Notes: generated by a model from the letters alone, not told the origin. 64,000 nt of DNA from Mycobacterium tilburgii (GCF_902168065.1 NZ_LR655702.1:1-64000); one strand, 5' to 3'. Positions 17,998-26,941 are shown, numbered from the stretch's first letter. Program-made: numbers and translations.

Positions 17998-18657
17998 ATG
18001 GACATCTCGGGCGATCTTGCCCAAATATCTTCCTACAAAGGGTTTTTCGCGTTACAAGTGGGCGGCGCCGGGACCGGCTGGCGTCCGGTCCGCCGGGACT
18101 ACGCCGATGGCTTCGCCGCTCTGATCGACGCCACCGCCCGCGGCTACCGCACCAGCGTCTGCACATCGGCGCCTCGCTGGTGCATCTGGGCCACACCAGC
18201 CGGCTGTGGTCACCGGTGCTCGCCTGCGCCGTAGTCCACCACGTCATCCCGGACCTGCAAAACCTCGAACGCGCTGCCGACGGGGCACAGCTGCGACTGC
18301 CCGAACCCATCGGAGAGCCCGTCTCGGGCATCCCGGGGGCCGCGGTGCAGGTGTTGTACCGCACCGTGGTGCAGCACCACATGCAGCCGTTCGCGGCCGG
18401 GCTGGGGGTCAAGCTGGCCCCGGCCCTGCTGGCCGGCAACGCCGCGTCGGGGCCGCGCGAGCGCTGCTCTCGGCACAGCCCGACCTGCGCGGCCCGATCC
18501 TGCAGGTCAAGGCCACGCTGCTGGACACCGGCGTGCTGTCGGGAACCGGCGCGCATCTGGGCTTCCGGCGCGGCAGCTGCTGCCTGTTCTATCGGTTGCC
18601 GGGGCGGTCGATCTACGCCGACTGCGTGTTCCGGGGCGCCCGCCCGCCGCTGAGCTG
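17998..18657 (+). pseudogene. FhuF-like (2Fe-2S) ferric-siderophore reductase remnant
   Basis: Three blocks in three frames read as one protein: MDISGDLAQISSYKGFFALQ to ATARGYRTS; then LHIGASLVHLGHTSRLWSP and VVHHVIPDLQNLERAADGAQ to LGVKLAPALLAGNAASG; then GPILQVKATLLDTGVLSGTG with FRRGSCCLFYRLPGRSIYAD CVF. The Cys-Cys motif followed by a later Cys resembles the C-terminal [2Fe-2S] signature of FhuF-type siderophore-iron reductases, although one of the usual four Cys near the last position is not visible. Frameshifts lie near 18160 and 18455. It is transcribed away from recA and converges on the DUF3046 gene. Confidence 0.6.
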
Positions 18658-18663
18658 GCGGTC

Positions 18664-18870
18664 TCACCACTGGTCACGGGGCACGTCGAAGTCGACGCAC
18701 AGCGCCCGCCAGACATCGCGTGGGTCGATGCCGTCCTCGATCGCCTGCGCGGCGGTCCGGCCGCCAAAGCCCGCCAGCACGTGATCCACCAGCACCGATG
18801 CGCCGTATGCGGCGCCGAACCGCAGCACCACCCGCTCGTTGAACTCCGTCAGACGCACATCAGCCAACAT
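18664..18870 (-). CDS. DUF3046 protein (Rv2738c type)
   Basis: A complete 68-residue protein, MLADVRLTEFNERVVLRFGA to VDFDVPRDQW, with the DUF3046 pattern: a helical N-terminal half and the motif DGIDPRDVWRALCVDFDVP. Function is unknown, but the gene is conserved next to recA in many actinobacteria. The ATG 18868-18870 is the family start. It lies 11 bp downstream of the glycosyltransferase gene on the same strand. Confidence 0.85.
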   Translation of the reverse strand: MLADVRLTEFNERVVLRFGAAYGASVLVDHVLAGFGGRTAAQAIEDGIDPRDVWRALCVDFDVPRDQW

Positions 18871-18881
18871 ACTGGGCCGGG

Positions 18882-20048
18882 TCAGCCCGCCAGGGCCAGC
18901 GCTTGATGGCAGACGCGCACAGGGTCGGCCACGCGATGGATGCCGGCCGCAGCGGCGCGTGCCGCCTCCCAGTACCGCGACGAGCACAGCACGTCCAGCA
19001 CGGCGGCCACCAGCGCGTCGGCGTTCAGCGGCCGAACCAGCCGCGCGCTGCCCTGCCGCGACCCCCGGTTGGCGATCTCCCATTGATCCCCGCCGCCGGG
19101 CACCACCACCAGCGGCACGCCGGCCAGCAGCGTCTTGGCGACCATGCCGTGGCCGCCGCCACAGATCACCACGTCGGCGTGCGCCAGCAAGTCGTCCTGG
19201 CGCCCCAGCCCCACCGCCGCCCAGGCGGGCACAGTCAGCTCCGCCCCACCCAGGCGCGACACCAGCAGCCGCGACCCGGCGGGCAACGCCTGCCCCGGCG
19301 TCAAGCACGCCAGCGCGACTTCGGCGAGACCTTCGGTCCCGATCAACGCCGTCGACGGCGCGACGACCACGACCGGACCCGGGCCGTTGGGGACCTCGAG
19401 GATGTTGTCAGTCGGCTCGAAGTGCAGCGGCCCCACCACGACGGCCTCCTGCGGCCAGTCCGGGCGAGGAACCTCCAGCGCCGGCAGGGTGGCGATCAGG
19501 CGGCGCAACGGCCCGGCATCGCGGGCCGGCAGGCCGATCTCCGCACGCGCCAGCTCCCGCTGCCGCAGCCCGGCCCGCCACGACCGCGCCGTCAGTGCGC
19601 GCATCGTGGCATCGCGGAGCCGGCCGCGGATACCGGTACCCGGTGCGAGCCCGCTGCCGATCGGTGGCAGCCCTTTCGACGGCAGATACAGCGGATGGGG
19701 GTTGAGCTCGATCCACGGGATGCCCAGCAACTCGGCCGCCATCCCGCCACCCGCGGTGATCGCGTCGGAAACCACCAGGTCGGGTTGCAGCTCCCGCAGG
19801 GCCGGCAGGTTGAGCACGGCCATCCGCGCCGCCCGCCGGTGCATGCGGGCGCCGGCGTCCAGGTCTTCGTCGGTGGCCACCAGGCCGTCGAGCGAGAGTG
19901 CCGCAATACCGGCCTCGCGAGCAGCGGATATCCACTCCTCGCCGGTGAACAGGGTGGGCTCATCCCCCGCGTCGCGGAACCGCAGGCACAGTGCGATCGC
20001 GGGAAACGAGTGCCCGGGATCCGGGCCGGCGACGACGGCGACTCGCAC
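18882..20048 (-). CDS. GT1-family (UDP-glycosyltransferase-like) glycosyltransferase (Rv2739c type)
   Basis: This 388-residue GT-B fold enzyme starts VRVAVVAGPDPGHSFPAIAL, the N-terminal loop typical of GT1/MGT-type transferases. It continues with WIELNPHPLYLPSKGLPPIG and ends with the nucleotide-sugar-binding part: HADVVICGGGHGMVAKTLLA, GVPLVVVPGGGDQWEIANRG. The acceptor is unknown. GTG 20046-20048 is chosen because it begins the beta strand; an in-frame Met seven codons earlier is less likely. There is no lesion, unlike the GT1 pseudogene at 35.7-36.5 kb. It is likely co-transcribed with the DUF3046 gene. Confidence 0.85.
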   Translation of the reverse strand: MRVAVVAGPDPGHSFPAIALCLRFRDAGDEPTLFTGEEWISAAREAGIAALSLDGLVATDEDLDAGARMHRRAARMAVLNLPALRELQPDLVVSDAITAGGGMAAELLGIPWIELNPHPLYLPSKGLPPIGSGLAPGTGIRGRLRDATMRALTARSWRAGLRQRELARAEIGLPARDAGPLRRLIATLPALEVPRPDWPQEAVVVGPLHFEPTDNILEVPNGPGPVVVVAPSTALIGTEGLAEVALACLTPGQALPAGSRLLVSRLGGAELTVPAWAAVGLGRQDDLLAHADVVICGGGHGMVAKTLLAGVPLVVVPGGGDQWEIANRGSRQGSARLVRPLNADALVAAVLDVLCSSRYWEAARAAAAGIHRVADPVRVCHQALALAG

Positions 20049-20098
20049 AGCCTTATCCTGCCGCAACACCGCGGCGGCCCGCGCCTACGCTGGCAAAC

Positions 20099-20540
20099 AT
20101 GACCGAGCTGAGCCAGACAGCCGTCGCCAACACGCGCACGGTCGAACGATGTCTCAACGCCCTGCAGGACGCGGACTTCAAAACCCTGGAGGACACCCCT
20201 GGATAAAAACCTCGTCTACCAAAATGTCGGCCTCCCGACAATCCACGGCCGCCGCCGCACCATGCAGTTGTTCCACCGGATGGACGGCCGGGCGGGGTGC
20301 GAGGCCAAGTTCCACCGTATCGCCGCCGACGGCGCCGCGGTGCTCCCTGAACGCTCCGACGCGCTGACCTTCGGACCGCTGCGGCTGCAGTTCTGGGTGT
20401 GCGGGTTGTTCGAGGTGCACGACGGCCGAATCACGCTGTGGCGGAACTACTTCGACTTCTTCGACATGACCAAGGCGTTGCTGCGGGAGCTGGCGGGCCT
20501 GGTGATCCCGTCGGGTCAAAGCGTCGTTCTAGAACGGTAA
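20099..20540 (+). pseudogene. ephG: Limonene-epoxide-hydrolase-fold protein EphG, frameshifted
   Basis: The start MTELSQTAVANTRTVERCLN and the rest DKNLVYQNVGLPTIHGRRRT, ERSDALTFGPLRLQFWVCG, EVHDGRITLWRNYFDFFD are clearly one EphG-type protein, but the reading frame breaks near 20195-20205 and an early TAA results. Limonene-epoxide-hydrolase family enzymes use a Arg-Asp-Asp triad; the expected WRDYFD motif reads WRNYFD, so a predicted catalytic Asp is also changed to Asn. Its 3' end overlaps the 3' end of the pspM remnant by 12 bp. Confidence 0.85.
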
Positions 20541-21338
20541 TCCGCCGAGTTCGTCTAACGCCTGGGCCCAACCCGTGAGCCGGTCGGTGGCCTGGACCAA
20601 CTCGGCCCGATACAGCTGGTACGCCGCCACGAGCCCGGCGTCGCCGTTGGCCGACGAGACCAAATTGCGCTGCAGCGGTGACCATTTCGTTGTACTGCCG
20701 AACGCCGGAACTCAACTACGCGGTGAACGCGTTGATGGCGGGCACCAGGTAGAACCGCGAGGATTCGGAGTCCTGCGCCGCCCGCTCCATCGACACCACC
20801 TCCACGGCGGTGGCGGCCATCGCCACCGCGGTCTTGTTCGCCGCCGCGGTCAGCTCGCCGATTTCGTCGGCCGGCAGCATGGCGCTGCGCTCGATGACCG
20901 CCCAGCAGTGAGAAGAATCCCCGCTCGGAGGCGCCCAGGGCCGTACATCGCGGAGCGCGCCGCCGAACCGGGCGGCGGCAATCGGCGCGCCGCGGCGGGC
21001 CGGCCCCTGCCGGCAGCGACTCCGACTTCAACCAGTGGTAACGGAAGAACAGCAACGTCGCGGGCACCACCTGGAGCACGGCGATGCCGCCGGTGATCTG
21101 CAGCAGCACGAACCAGCCCACCACGCGAGCACCGCGGTCACCACGGCCCAGAACGCGGCACCGAGGGTGAATACCCACGCCCACCCGCAGCACGCGACGG
21201 CAGCGACGCAGCAGTCGCGTGCAGGGATCCGCGGCAGCGCTGATCTTTTTGGGCGACGAAGCCGAACAGGTCGGCGGTCGTGTTCAACCCCTGCTGCAGG
21301 GTCCGCCACAGTCCGTCCTGCGTGGCCTTCACCGCCAT
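20529..21338 (-). pseudogene. pspM: PspM (Rv2743c) membrane protein remnant
   Basis: The gene begins MAVKATQDGLWRTLQQGLNT TADLFGFVAQK at 21338, 18 bp after pspA, and ends ELVQATDRLTGWAQALDELG GLPF with TAG at 20529-20531. Between them, pieces with hydrophobic stretches (GWFVLLQITGGIAVLQVVPA TLLFFRYHW) and Ala-rich blocks appear in several frames, so at least four frameshifts are needed. In M. tuberculosis PspM is the integral-membrane partner of PspA; here it cannot be made. PspN (Rv2742c) is not found. Confidence 0.75.
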
Positions 21339-21356
21339 GTCACACCGGCCGTGCAG

Positions 21357-22181
21357 TTACTGACCGACCGGCTTCTCGGCGACCTGCCCCCCGGCGCCCT
21401 CGGCGGGAGCGGGAGCGGCCGTCGCACCGGGCGCGGCGCTCCCGCCGGTCGGCAGGGCGTCGCCTCGCATCGACGCGCGGATCCGCTCGAGCCGGGAATG
21501 GCCCGCCATCTGCACGCTGGCCTGCTGGACCTCGAGCATGCGGCCCTGCACCGATCCCTGCGCCAGTTCGGCGGCGCCGACCGCGTTGGCGTAGCGCCGT
21601 TCGATCTTGTCGCGCACCTCGTCGAGGCTGGGGGTGTTGCCCGGAGCGGCGATCTCGCTCATCGACCGCAACGACGCGCTCACCTGTTCCTGCATCTTGG
21701 CCTGTTCGAGCTGGCTGAGCAGCTTGGTTCGCTCGGCGATCTTCTGCTGCAGCACCATCGAGTTCTGCTCGACGGCCTTTTTCGCCTGCGCGGCGGCCTG
21801 CAGCGCCTGGTCGTGCAGGGCCTTGAGGTCCTCGACGCTTTGCTCGGCGGTCACCAGCTGGGCCGCGAACGCCTCGGCGGCGTTGTTGTACTCGGTGGCC
21901 TTGGCGGCGTCGCCGGCCGCGGTGGCCTGGTCAGCCAGCGTCAGCGCCTGCCGCACGTTGACCTGAAGCTTCTCGATGTCGGCCAGCTGCCGGTTGAGCC
22001 GCATCTCCAGCTGCCGCTGGTTGCCGATCAACTGCGCGGCCTGCTGGGCCAGCGCCTGGTGAGTGCGCTGCGCTTCCTCGATGGCCTGCTGGATCTGAAT
22101 TTTCGGGTCGGCGTGCTCGTCAATCTTCGCGTTGAACAGCGCCATGACGTATTTCCACGCTTTGACGAACGGATTGGCCAT
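21357..22181 (-). CDS. pspA: Phage-shock protein A homologue (35-kDa antigen type)
   Basis: PspA/IM30 proteins are peripheral membrane coiled coils that protect the envelope; the mycobacterial form is the 35-kDa antigen. The 274-residue frame starts [20 protein letters not shown], an amphipathic membrane-binding helix, followed by long coiled-coil helices (about 25-215) rich in Ala, Gln, Glu and Lys, and an Ala/Pro/Gly-rich tail. The gene is intact although its predicted activator clgR upstream is scrambled and its partner pspM downstream is dead. Confidence 0.93.
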   Translation of the reverse strand: MANPFVKAWKYVMALFNAKIDEHADPKIQIQQAIEEAQRTHQALAQQAAQLIGNQRQLEMRLNRQLADIEKLQVNVRQALTLADQATAAGDAAKATEYNNAAEAFAAQLVTAEQSVEDLKALHDQALQAAAQAKKAVEQNSMVLQQKIAERTKLLSQLEQAKMQEQVSASLRSMSEIAAPGNTPSLDEVRDKIERRYANAVGAAELAQGSVQGRMLEVQQASVQMAGHSRLERIRASMRGDALPTGGSAAPGATAAPAPAEGAGGQVAEKPVGQ

Positions 22182-22320
22182 GAGTTAGCTCCAACTTCGG
22201 TTCCGTGTGCTGAGGACCCCTGGTAGGCCCTAGCGATCACCTTGCCGCTCAATTTATCGGGTCAGCGCCGATCACCCCACCCCTGATGCGCGATCGGCGT
22301 TGCCGGGCACCACCGGGCAG

Positions 22321-22620
22321 TCAGGCCACCGGCGGGATGACCACCTTGGTGCTGGCGTCGATGCTCGTCGCGCCGAAGGCGGCGCGTTCCTCGGCGGCCA
22401 TCCGCTCACCGGCGTCGGTCAGCACGGTCGACATCGGGGGATGTCCAGGGCGGCGCAGATGTCGTGCAACAGCTCGCTGGAGGCTTCTTTGGCCGCGCTC
22501 CACTTCCGAGTAGCCCAAGCTCACCCGCGCCGTGTCGGAAACTTCGCGCAGCGTCCGGCCCTGCGAGATTCGGGCCACGCGCAGCACCTCGCCGATCACT
22601 TCGCGCACCAATGGCGGCAT
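22321..22620 (-). CDS. clgR: ClgR-type HTH regulator with scrambled middle
   Basis: ClgR is an XRE-family activator of the psp and clp genes in mycobacteria. The 99-residue frame starts [36 protein letters not shown], a normal HTH, and ends [12 protein letters not shown] to TKVVIPPVA, a normal C-terminus. The centre is wrong: SLGY runs straight to SEVERG with the usual Leu missing, and the following 20 residues are read in a shifted frame, whereas the +1 alternative gives the expected [17 protein letters not shown]. Two compensating frame changes (near 22486 and 22440) therefore replace one central helix. The start ATG 22618-22620 is the family one. The protein may be made but is unlikely to work normally. 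Confidence 0.75.
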   Translation of the reverse strand: MPPLVREVIGEVLRVARISQGRTLREVSDTARVSLGYSEVERGQRSLQRAVARHLRRPGHPPMSTVLTDAGERMAAEERAAFGATSIDASTKVVIPPVA

Positions 22621-22659
22621 CCTGCTCTCCTTCGTCCGGCCAAGCGGCTTCATCAGGTT

Positions 22660-22687
22660 AACGCCGGCCGCCACGGTCTAGGTTCCC
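22660..22687 (-). promoter_or_regulatory. Candidate extracytoplasmic-sigma (SigE-like) promoter for clgR
   Basis: On the clgR strand GGGAACC (22681-22687) is followed after 18 bp by GTT (22660-22662), about 40 bp upstream of the clgR ATG. This fits the GGAAC...GTT form of mycobacterial SigE/SigH promoters, and clgR is SigE-controlled in M. tuberculosis. It overlaps the 3' end of pgsA. Confidence 0.5.
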
Positions 22688-23313
22688 GTCCGCCGCATTT
22701 CCCTGACCGTCGAGACGACATAGTCGATTCCGGTGATGACCGTCAACACGATCGCGACGCCCATCACCACCGATGCCGCCGTCAGCAGCGGCCCGGACAG
22801 CGGCAGCACGAACAACCCGATCGCGACCGCCTGGACGAAGGTCTTGAGTTTGCCGCCCCAGCTGGCGGGAATGACGCCGCGGCGAATCACGGCCAGCCGC
22901 AACACCGTTACCCCGATCTCGCGGAAGAGCACCAGCACGGTCACCCACCAGGGCAGGTCGCCCAGCATCGACAGGCCCACCAGCGCCGACCCGATCAGCA
23001 TCTTGTCGGCGATCGGATCGACGAACGCGCCGAATTCGGTCGCCATGCCGTAGTTGCGGGCCAGCAGGCCGTCCAGCCGATCGGTGATACACGCCACCGC
23101 GAACACCACGAAAGCCACGATGCGAGCGGCGCATTCGTGGCCGCCGCCGGCAAACAGGGCGAGCAGGAAGATCGGGACCAGCACGAGCCGCAGTAGCGTC
23201 AGGACGTTGGCCAGGTTGGCGATGCTGACACGTCCTGCCACAGGTCCAGTCTGCGGCTGCCCTGACACCGCCTCAGAATAGCGGTTGACCAGCGCACCTG
23301 CCCCGGATGTCAA
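22678..23313 (-). CDS. pgsA3: CDP-alcohol phosphatidyltransferase (PgsA3 type)
   Basis: This integral membrane enzyme is of the phosphatidylglycerophosphate-synthase type. The CDP-alcohol phosphotransferase signature D-x2-DG-x2-AR-x8-G-x3-D-x3-D is complete in DRLDGLLARNYGMATEFGAF followed by VDPIADK. Several hydrophobic helices flank it (LTLLRLVLVPIFLLALF, WWVTVLVLFREIGVTVLRLA, AVAIGLFVLPL). At 211 residues the length is normal. The start is uncertain: ATG 23313 gives MTSGAGALVNRYSEAV; a Val start near 23262 is an alternative. It is divergent from argA. Confidence 0.9.
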   Translation of the reverse strand: MTSGAGALVNRYSEAVSGQPQTGPVAGRVSIANLANVLTLLRLVLVPIFLLALFAGGGHECAARIVAFVVFAVACITDRLDGLLARNYGMATEFGAFVDPIADKMLIGSALVGLSMLGDLPWWVTVLVLFREIGVTVLRLAVIRRGVIPASWGGKLKTFVQAVAIGLFVLPLSGPLLTAASVVMGVAIVLTVITGIDYVVSTVREMRRTGT

Positions 23314-23324
23314 TACTGTTATCC

Positions 23325-23843
23325 GTGACCCAAACTTCCCGGGGTGACCAGCAGGTCGCTGTCCGGCGTGCCCGTACCTCCGACGTGCTCGCGATCAAGC
23401 ATCTCGTCGACACCTATGCGGGCAAGATCCTGCTGGAGAAGGCCCTGGTGACGCTGTATGAGGCCGTCCAGGAGTTCTGGGTCGCCGATCTGGACGGCAA
23501 GGTGGTCGGCTGCGGCGCGTTGCACGTGTTCTGGTCCGACCTCGGCGAGATCCGGACCGTCGCGGTCGACCCGTCCGCCACCGGCCACGGTGTCGGGCAC
23601 GCCATCGTCACGAAGCTGATCGACGTCGCCCGCGAGCTACAGCTGAAGCGCATCTTCGTGCTGACCTTCGAGACCGAGTTCTTCGGCAAGCACGGGTTCA
23701 CCGAGATCGAAGGCACGCCCGTCACCGCCGAGGTGTTCGAGGAGATGTGCCGCTCTTACGACATCGGTGTCGCCGAGTTCTTGGACCTCAGCTACGTCAA
23801 GCCGAACATCCTTGGCAACACCCGCATGCTGCTGAAGCTCTGA
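23325..23843 (+). CDS. argA: Amino-acid N-acetyltransferase, first step of arginine synthesis
   Basis: This is a GNAT-family L-glutamate N-acetyltransferase of the short mycobacterial type (172 residues). GNAT motifs are visible: VRRARTSDVLAIKHLVDTY, then IRTVAVDPSATGHGVGHAIV (acetyl-CoA-binding Q/R-x-x-G-x-G/A), then RIFVLTFETEFFGKHGFTEI. The GTG at 23325 is chosen because VTQTSRGDQQVAVRRARTSD has the family length and a TACTGT -10-like hexamer (23314-23319) ends 5 bp before it, suggesting a leaderless transcript; an in-frame ATG at 23307 overlaps pgsA and lies upstream of that element. It converges on ftsK. Confidence 0.9.
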   Translation: MTQTSRGDQQVAVRRARTSDVLAIKHLVDTYAGKILLEKALVTLYEAVQEFWVADLDGKVVGCGALHVFWSDLGEIRTVAVDPSATGHGVGHAIVTKLIDVARELQLKRIFVLTFETEFFGKHGFTEIEGTPVTAEVFEEMCRSYDIGVAEFLDLSYVKPNILGNTRMLLKL

Positions 23844-23852
23844 CGTCCGCCG

Positions 23853-23871
23853 CGCGCCGACCTTCGGCGCG
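23853..23871. terminator. Hairpin between convergent argA and ftsK
   Basis: CGCGCCGA-CCT-TCGGCGCG is a perfect 8-bp stem with a 3-base loop in the 33-bp gap between the two stop codons. It lacks a T tract, as is common in mycobacteria, and could act on both converging transcripts. Confidence 0.5.
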
Positions 23872-23876
23872 GCCGG

Positions 23877-26375
23877 TCAGTCCTCCGTAACGTCGTCGCC
23901 GCCGTCGGCGTTCGCCCCGCCGCGGATCAGCGCCAGAGTACCGGCGAGCTCGTCGGGTTTGATCAGCACCTCGCGGGCCTTAGAGCCCTCGGACGGCCCG
24001 ACGATGCCGCGCGTCTCCATCAGGTCCATTAGCCGGCCGGCCTTGGCGAAGCCGACGCGCAGCTTGCGCTGCAGCATCGAGGTCGAGCCGAACTGCGAGG
24101 ACACCACGAGTTCGACGGCCTGCAGGAAGACGTCCATGTCGTCGCCGATGTCGGGGTCGAAATCGGTGCGTTCGCCGGTGGGCTTGGCGGTGGTGACGCC
24201 TTCGGTGTATTCGGGTTCGGCCTGGTTTTTGCAGGCGGTGACGACGGCGTGGATCTCCTCGTCGGTGATGAACGCACCCTGCAGCCGCAACGGCTTGCTG
24301 GCACCCATTGGCATGAAGAGCCCGTCACCCATGCCGATCAGCTTCTCCGCGCCCGCCTGGTCCAGGATGACGCGGCTGTCGGTGAGCGACGAGGTGGCAA
24401 ACGCCAACCGTGACGGTACGTTCGTCTTGATCAGCCCGGTGACGACGTCGACGGACGGCCGCTGGGTGGCCAGCACCAGGTGAATGCCTGCGGCGCGGGC
24501 CTTTTGGGTAATCCGCACGATGGCGTCCTCGACGTCGCGCGGCGCGGTCATCATCAGGTCGGCCAGCTCGTCGACGATCGCGACGATGTAGGGGTACGGC
24601 CGGTATTCGCGCTGGCTGCCCAGCGGTGTGGTGATCTCGCCGGAACGCACCTTCGCGTTGAAGTCGTCGATGTGCCGCACCCGGGATGTCTGCATGTCCT
24701 GGTAGCGCTGCTCCATCTCCTCGACCAGCCAGGCAAGCGCCGCCGCCGCCTTCTTCGGCTGGGTGATGATCGGGGTGATCAGGTGCGGAACACCTTCGTA
24801 GGGCGTCAGTTCCACCATCTTCGGGTCAATCAGGATCATCCTGACCTCCTCCGGTGTGGCCCGGGTCAGCAGCGAGATCAGCATCGAGTTGACGAAACTG
24901 GACTTACCGGAGCCGGTGGAGCCGGCCACCAGCAGGTGCGGCATCTTGGCGAGATTCGCCGCGATGAAATCACCTTCGATATCCTTGCCCAGCCCGATGA
25001 CGAGCGGATGGTGGTCGCGTCGGGTGGACGGCGCGGTGAGCACGTCGGCCAGCCGGACCGTTTCCCGGTCGGTGTTGGGCACCTCGATACCGACCGCGGA
25101 CTTGCCCGGGATCGGGGCGAGCATCCGCACGCTCTCGGTGGCCACCGCGTAGGCGATGTTCTTTTGCAGCGCAGTGATTTTCTCGACTTTGACGCCGGGC
25201 CCCAGTTCCACCTCGTAGCGGGTGACGGTCGGTCCGCGGGTGCAGCCGGTGACGGCGGCGTCGACCTTGAACTGGGTCAGCACCTCACCGATGGCCTCGG
25301 CCATCTGGGTGTTGGCCGCGCTGCGCTTCTTGGGCGGGTCGCCGGCGACGAGCAACTCGAGCGACGGCAGGTTGTACGGGCCCTCGACGACCCGGTCCAG
25401 CACCTGCGTGTCCTGCTTCCTGGCGCCGCGCCGTCGGCTTTTGGCCAGTCTGTCCTTGAGGGCCGGAACGGTCGGGGTTTCGTCGGCGGGCGGTCCGTCC
25501 AGCGCGACAGTCGCGGGCCACGCCCGCGGCTCCTCGTCGAACCCGCCGTCGTAATAACCGTCGGAAAAGTCTTCGCGCGGTTGGTCTTCGGCATAATCGT
25601 CGGCGTAGCCATCGTCATAGTCGTCGTATTCGTCGTCGACGAATCGCGTGTGGAACATCGCGCGCATGGCCTCGGGCAGCTCGCGGATGGTGGTCCCGGT
25701 CAGCAGCAGCAACCCGAACAGCGCGCCGATGAACAGCAGCGGCGCCGCGATCCAGGGGGTCAACCCCTCCGACAGCGGCCCGCCGAACGCGAAGCCGATG
25801 AATCCTGCTGCGCGACGGCGTAATTCGGGGTCGTCCGGCGAGCCGGACCACAGATGCCGCAGGCCCAGCAGCGACAGGCTGATCATGCTAGCACCCAGGG
25901 TCAACCGGGGCCGCGCTTCGGGGCTGGGCTCGGTGCGCATCAGCAGCACCGCCACCGCGCCGAGGATCGCCGGCAGAGCCAGCACGCCGGCGCCGATGAA
26001 GGTGCGCAGCACCTCGTCGACCCAGGCGCCGACCGGTCGGGCAGCGTTGAACCATGAGCTCGCGGCGACCACGGCGGCCAGGGCGAGCAGAACCAGTGCG
26101 ATGCCGTCGCGGCGGTGCCCCGGTTCGATGTCGCGGGCGCGCCCGATCGACCGGGCGGCGCCGCCGGTGCCCCGAGCCGCCATCAGCCAGGTGGCGCGCA
26201 GCGCGCGTCCACAGGTCACCCCGGTGGCGACCAGGAGCGACCGGTTGCGCCGCTTGGCGGGCCTGCTCGGCCGTTTGCGGGGTGCCGGACGCGCACTTCG
26301 GGACCCGCTGGCGCGCGAAGTGGCCTTTGACCTGCTCGTTCGAGTTGCGAAGCGGGCGGCGGTCTTACTAGCCAT
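23877..26375 (-). CDS. ftsK: DNA translocase FtsK
   Basis: FtsK is the septal DNA pump that clears and resolves chromosome termini at division. The 832-residue protein starts MASKTAARFATRTSRSK (ATG 26373-26375) with a basic N-terminus, has four to five transmembrane helices (about 75-235), an acidic linker (about 245-330), and the motor domain with Walker A GSTGSGKSSFVNSML (about 480-490), Walker B region RMILIDPKMVELTPYEG and KTNVPSRLAFATSSLTDSR. The C-terminal gamma domain (ASPRCCSAS region in another frame reads SSQFGSTSMLQRKLRVGFAK in the true frame) is complete. No lesion is seen. Confidence 0.95.
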   Translation of the reverse strand: MASKTAARFATRTSRSKATSRASGSRSARPAPRKRPSRPAKRRNRSLLVATGVTCGRALRATWLMAARGTGGAARSIGRARDIEPGHRRDGIALVLLALAAVVAASSWFNAARPVGAWVDEVLRTFIGAGVLALPAILGAVAVLLMRTEPSPEARPRLTLGASMISLSLLGLRHLWSGSPDDPELRRRAAGFIGFAFGGPLSEGLTPWIAAPLLFIGALFGLLLLTGTTIRELPEAMRAMFHTRFVDDEYDDYDDGYADDYAEDQPREDFSDGYYDGGFDEEPRAWPATVALDGPPADETPTVPALKDRLAKSRRRGARKQDTQVLDRVVEGPYNLPSLELLVAGDPPKKRSAANTQMAEAIGEVLTQFKVDAAVTGCTRGPTVTRYEVELGPGVKVEKITALQKNIAYAVATESVRMLAPIPGKSAVGIEVPNTDRETVRLADVLTAPSTRRDHHPLVIGLGKDIEGDFIAANLAKMPHLLVAGSTGSGKSSFVNSMLISLLTRATPEEVRMILIDPKMVELTPYEGVPHLITPIITQPKKAAAALAWLVEEMEQRYQDMQTSRVRHIDDFNAKVRSGEITTPLGSQREYRPYPYIVAIVDELADLMMTAPRDVEDAIVRITQKARAAGIHLVLATQRPSVDVVTGLIKTNVPSRLAFATSSLTDSRVILDQAGAEKLIGMGDGLFMPMGASKPLRLQGAFITDEEIHAVVTACKNQAEPEYTEGVTTAKPTGERTDFDPDIGDDMDVFLQAVELVVSSQFGSTSMLQRKLRVGFAKAGRLMDLMETRGIVGPSEGSKAREVLIKPDELAGTLALIRGGANADGGDDVTED

Positions 26376-26578
26376 GGTATTCAGTTTAGTCGCAATCGAC
26401 CCATATTCACTATCAGCCACACTGGTCACAAAGTGTCTTGGTTAGGTCATCGACGCACTATGGCACCCGAAAAGCACCCGCAAGGGACCCGCGCGAGGCC
26501 CGCAACCATGACACCAGCGCGAACGGCGGTGTGACTAAGGTGACAGCCATCCCGCCCACTACCCCGCAAGGAGCCCCG

Positions 26579-26941
26579 ATGCTCGCCGTCGTCGCCATCC
26601 TGACCGTGAAACCCGAGTCGGTCGACACCGTCCTGCGACATCCCCACAACCCGACCGCCGTCGAAGAAGTGCACGAAGAGCCGGGATGCCAGCTGAACTC
26701 GGTGCATCAGAGCGACGAGACCTTCGTGTTCATCGAACGGTGGGCCGACGAAGAGGCGCTCAAGGTACACAGCACCGCCCCCGCGATCGGCAAGCTATTC
26801 GCGGCGGCCGGCGACCACCTGGCCGGGCCGCCGGACATCAAGACCCTGCAGCCCCTCCCGGCGGACGACCCCGACAAGGGGCAATTGCGCAAGTCACCGA
26901 GGCTAATCCGTCGGGTCCCCTGGCGGGAAAGGTCGCGCTGA
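26579..26941 (+). CDS. Antibiotic-biosynthesis-monooxygenase-fold (ABM) protein, altered N-part and run-on C-terminus
   Basis: This is an Rv2749-like ferredoxin-fold ABM protein. Conserved blocks are [54 protein letters not shown] and [14 protein letters not shown]. Residues about 18-25 (LRHPHNPT) do not fit; the +1 frame gives CDIPTT, so a local double frameshift is likely. The native end appears to have been LRK-TGA; here that codon reads TCA (26894-26896), so translation runs on for about 16 extra residues inside the next gene. The start ATG 26579 has a strong AAGGAG 5 bp upstream. Confidence 0.6.
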   Translation: MLAVVAILTVKPESVDTVLRHPHNPTAVEEVHEEPGCQLNSVHQSDETFVFIERWADEEALKVHSTAPAIGKLFAAAGDHLAGPPDIKTLQPLPADDPDKGQLRKSPRLIRRVPWRERSR

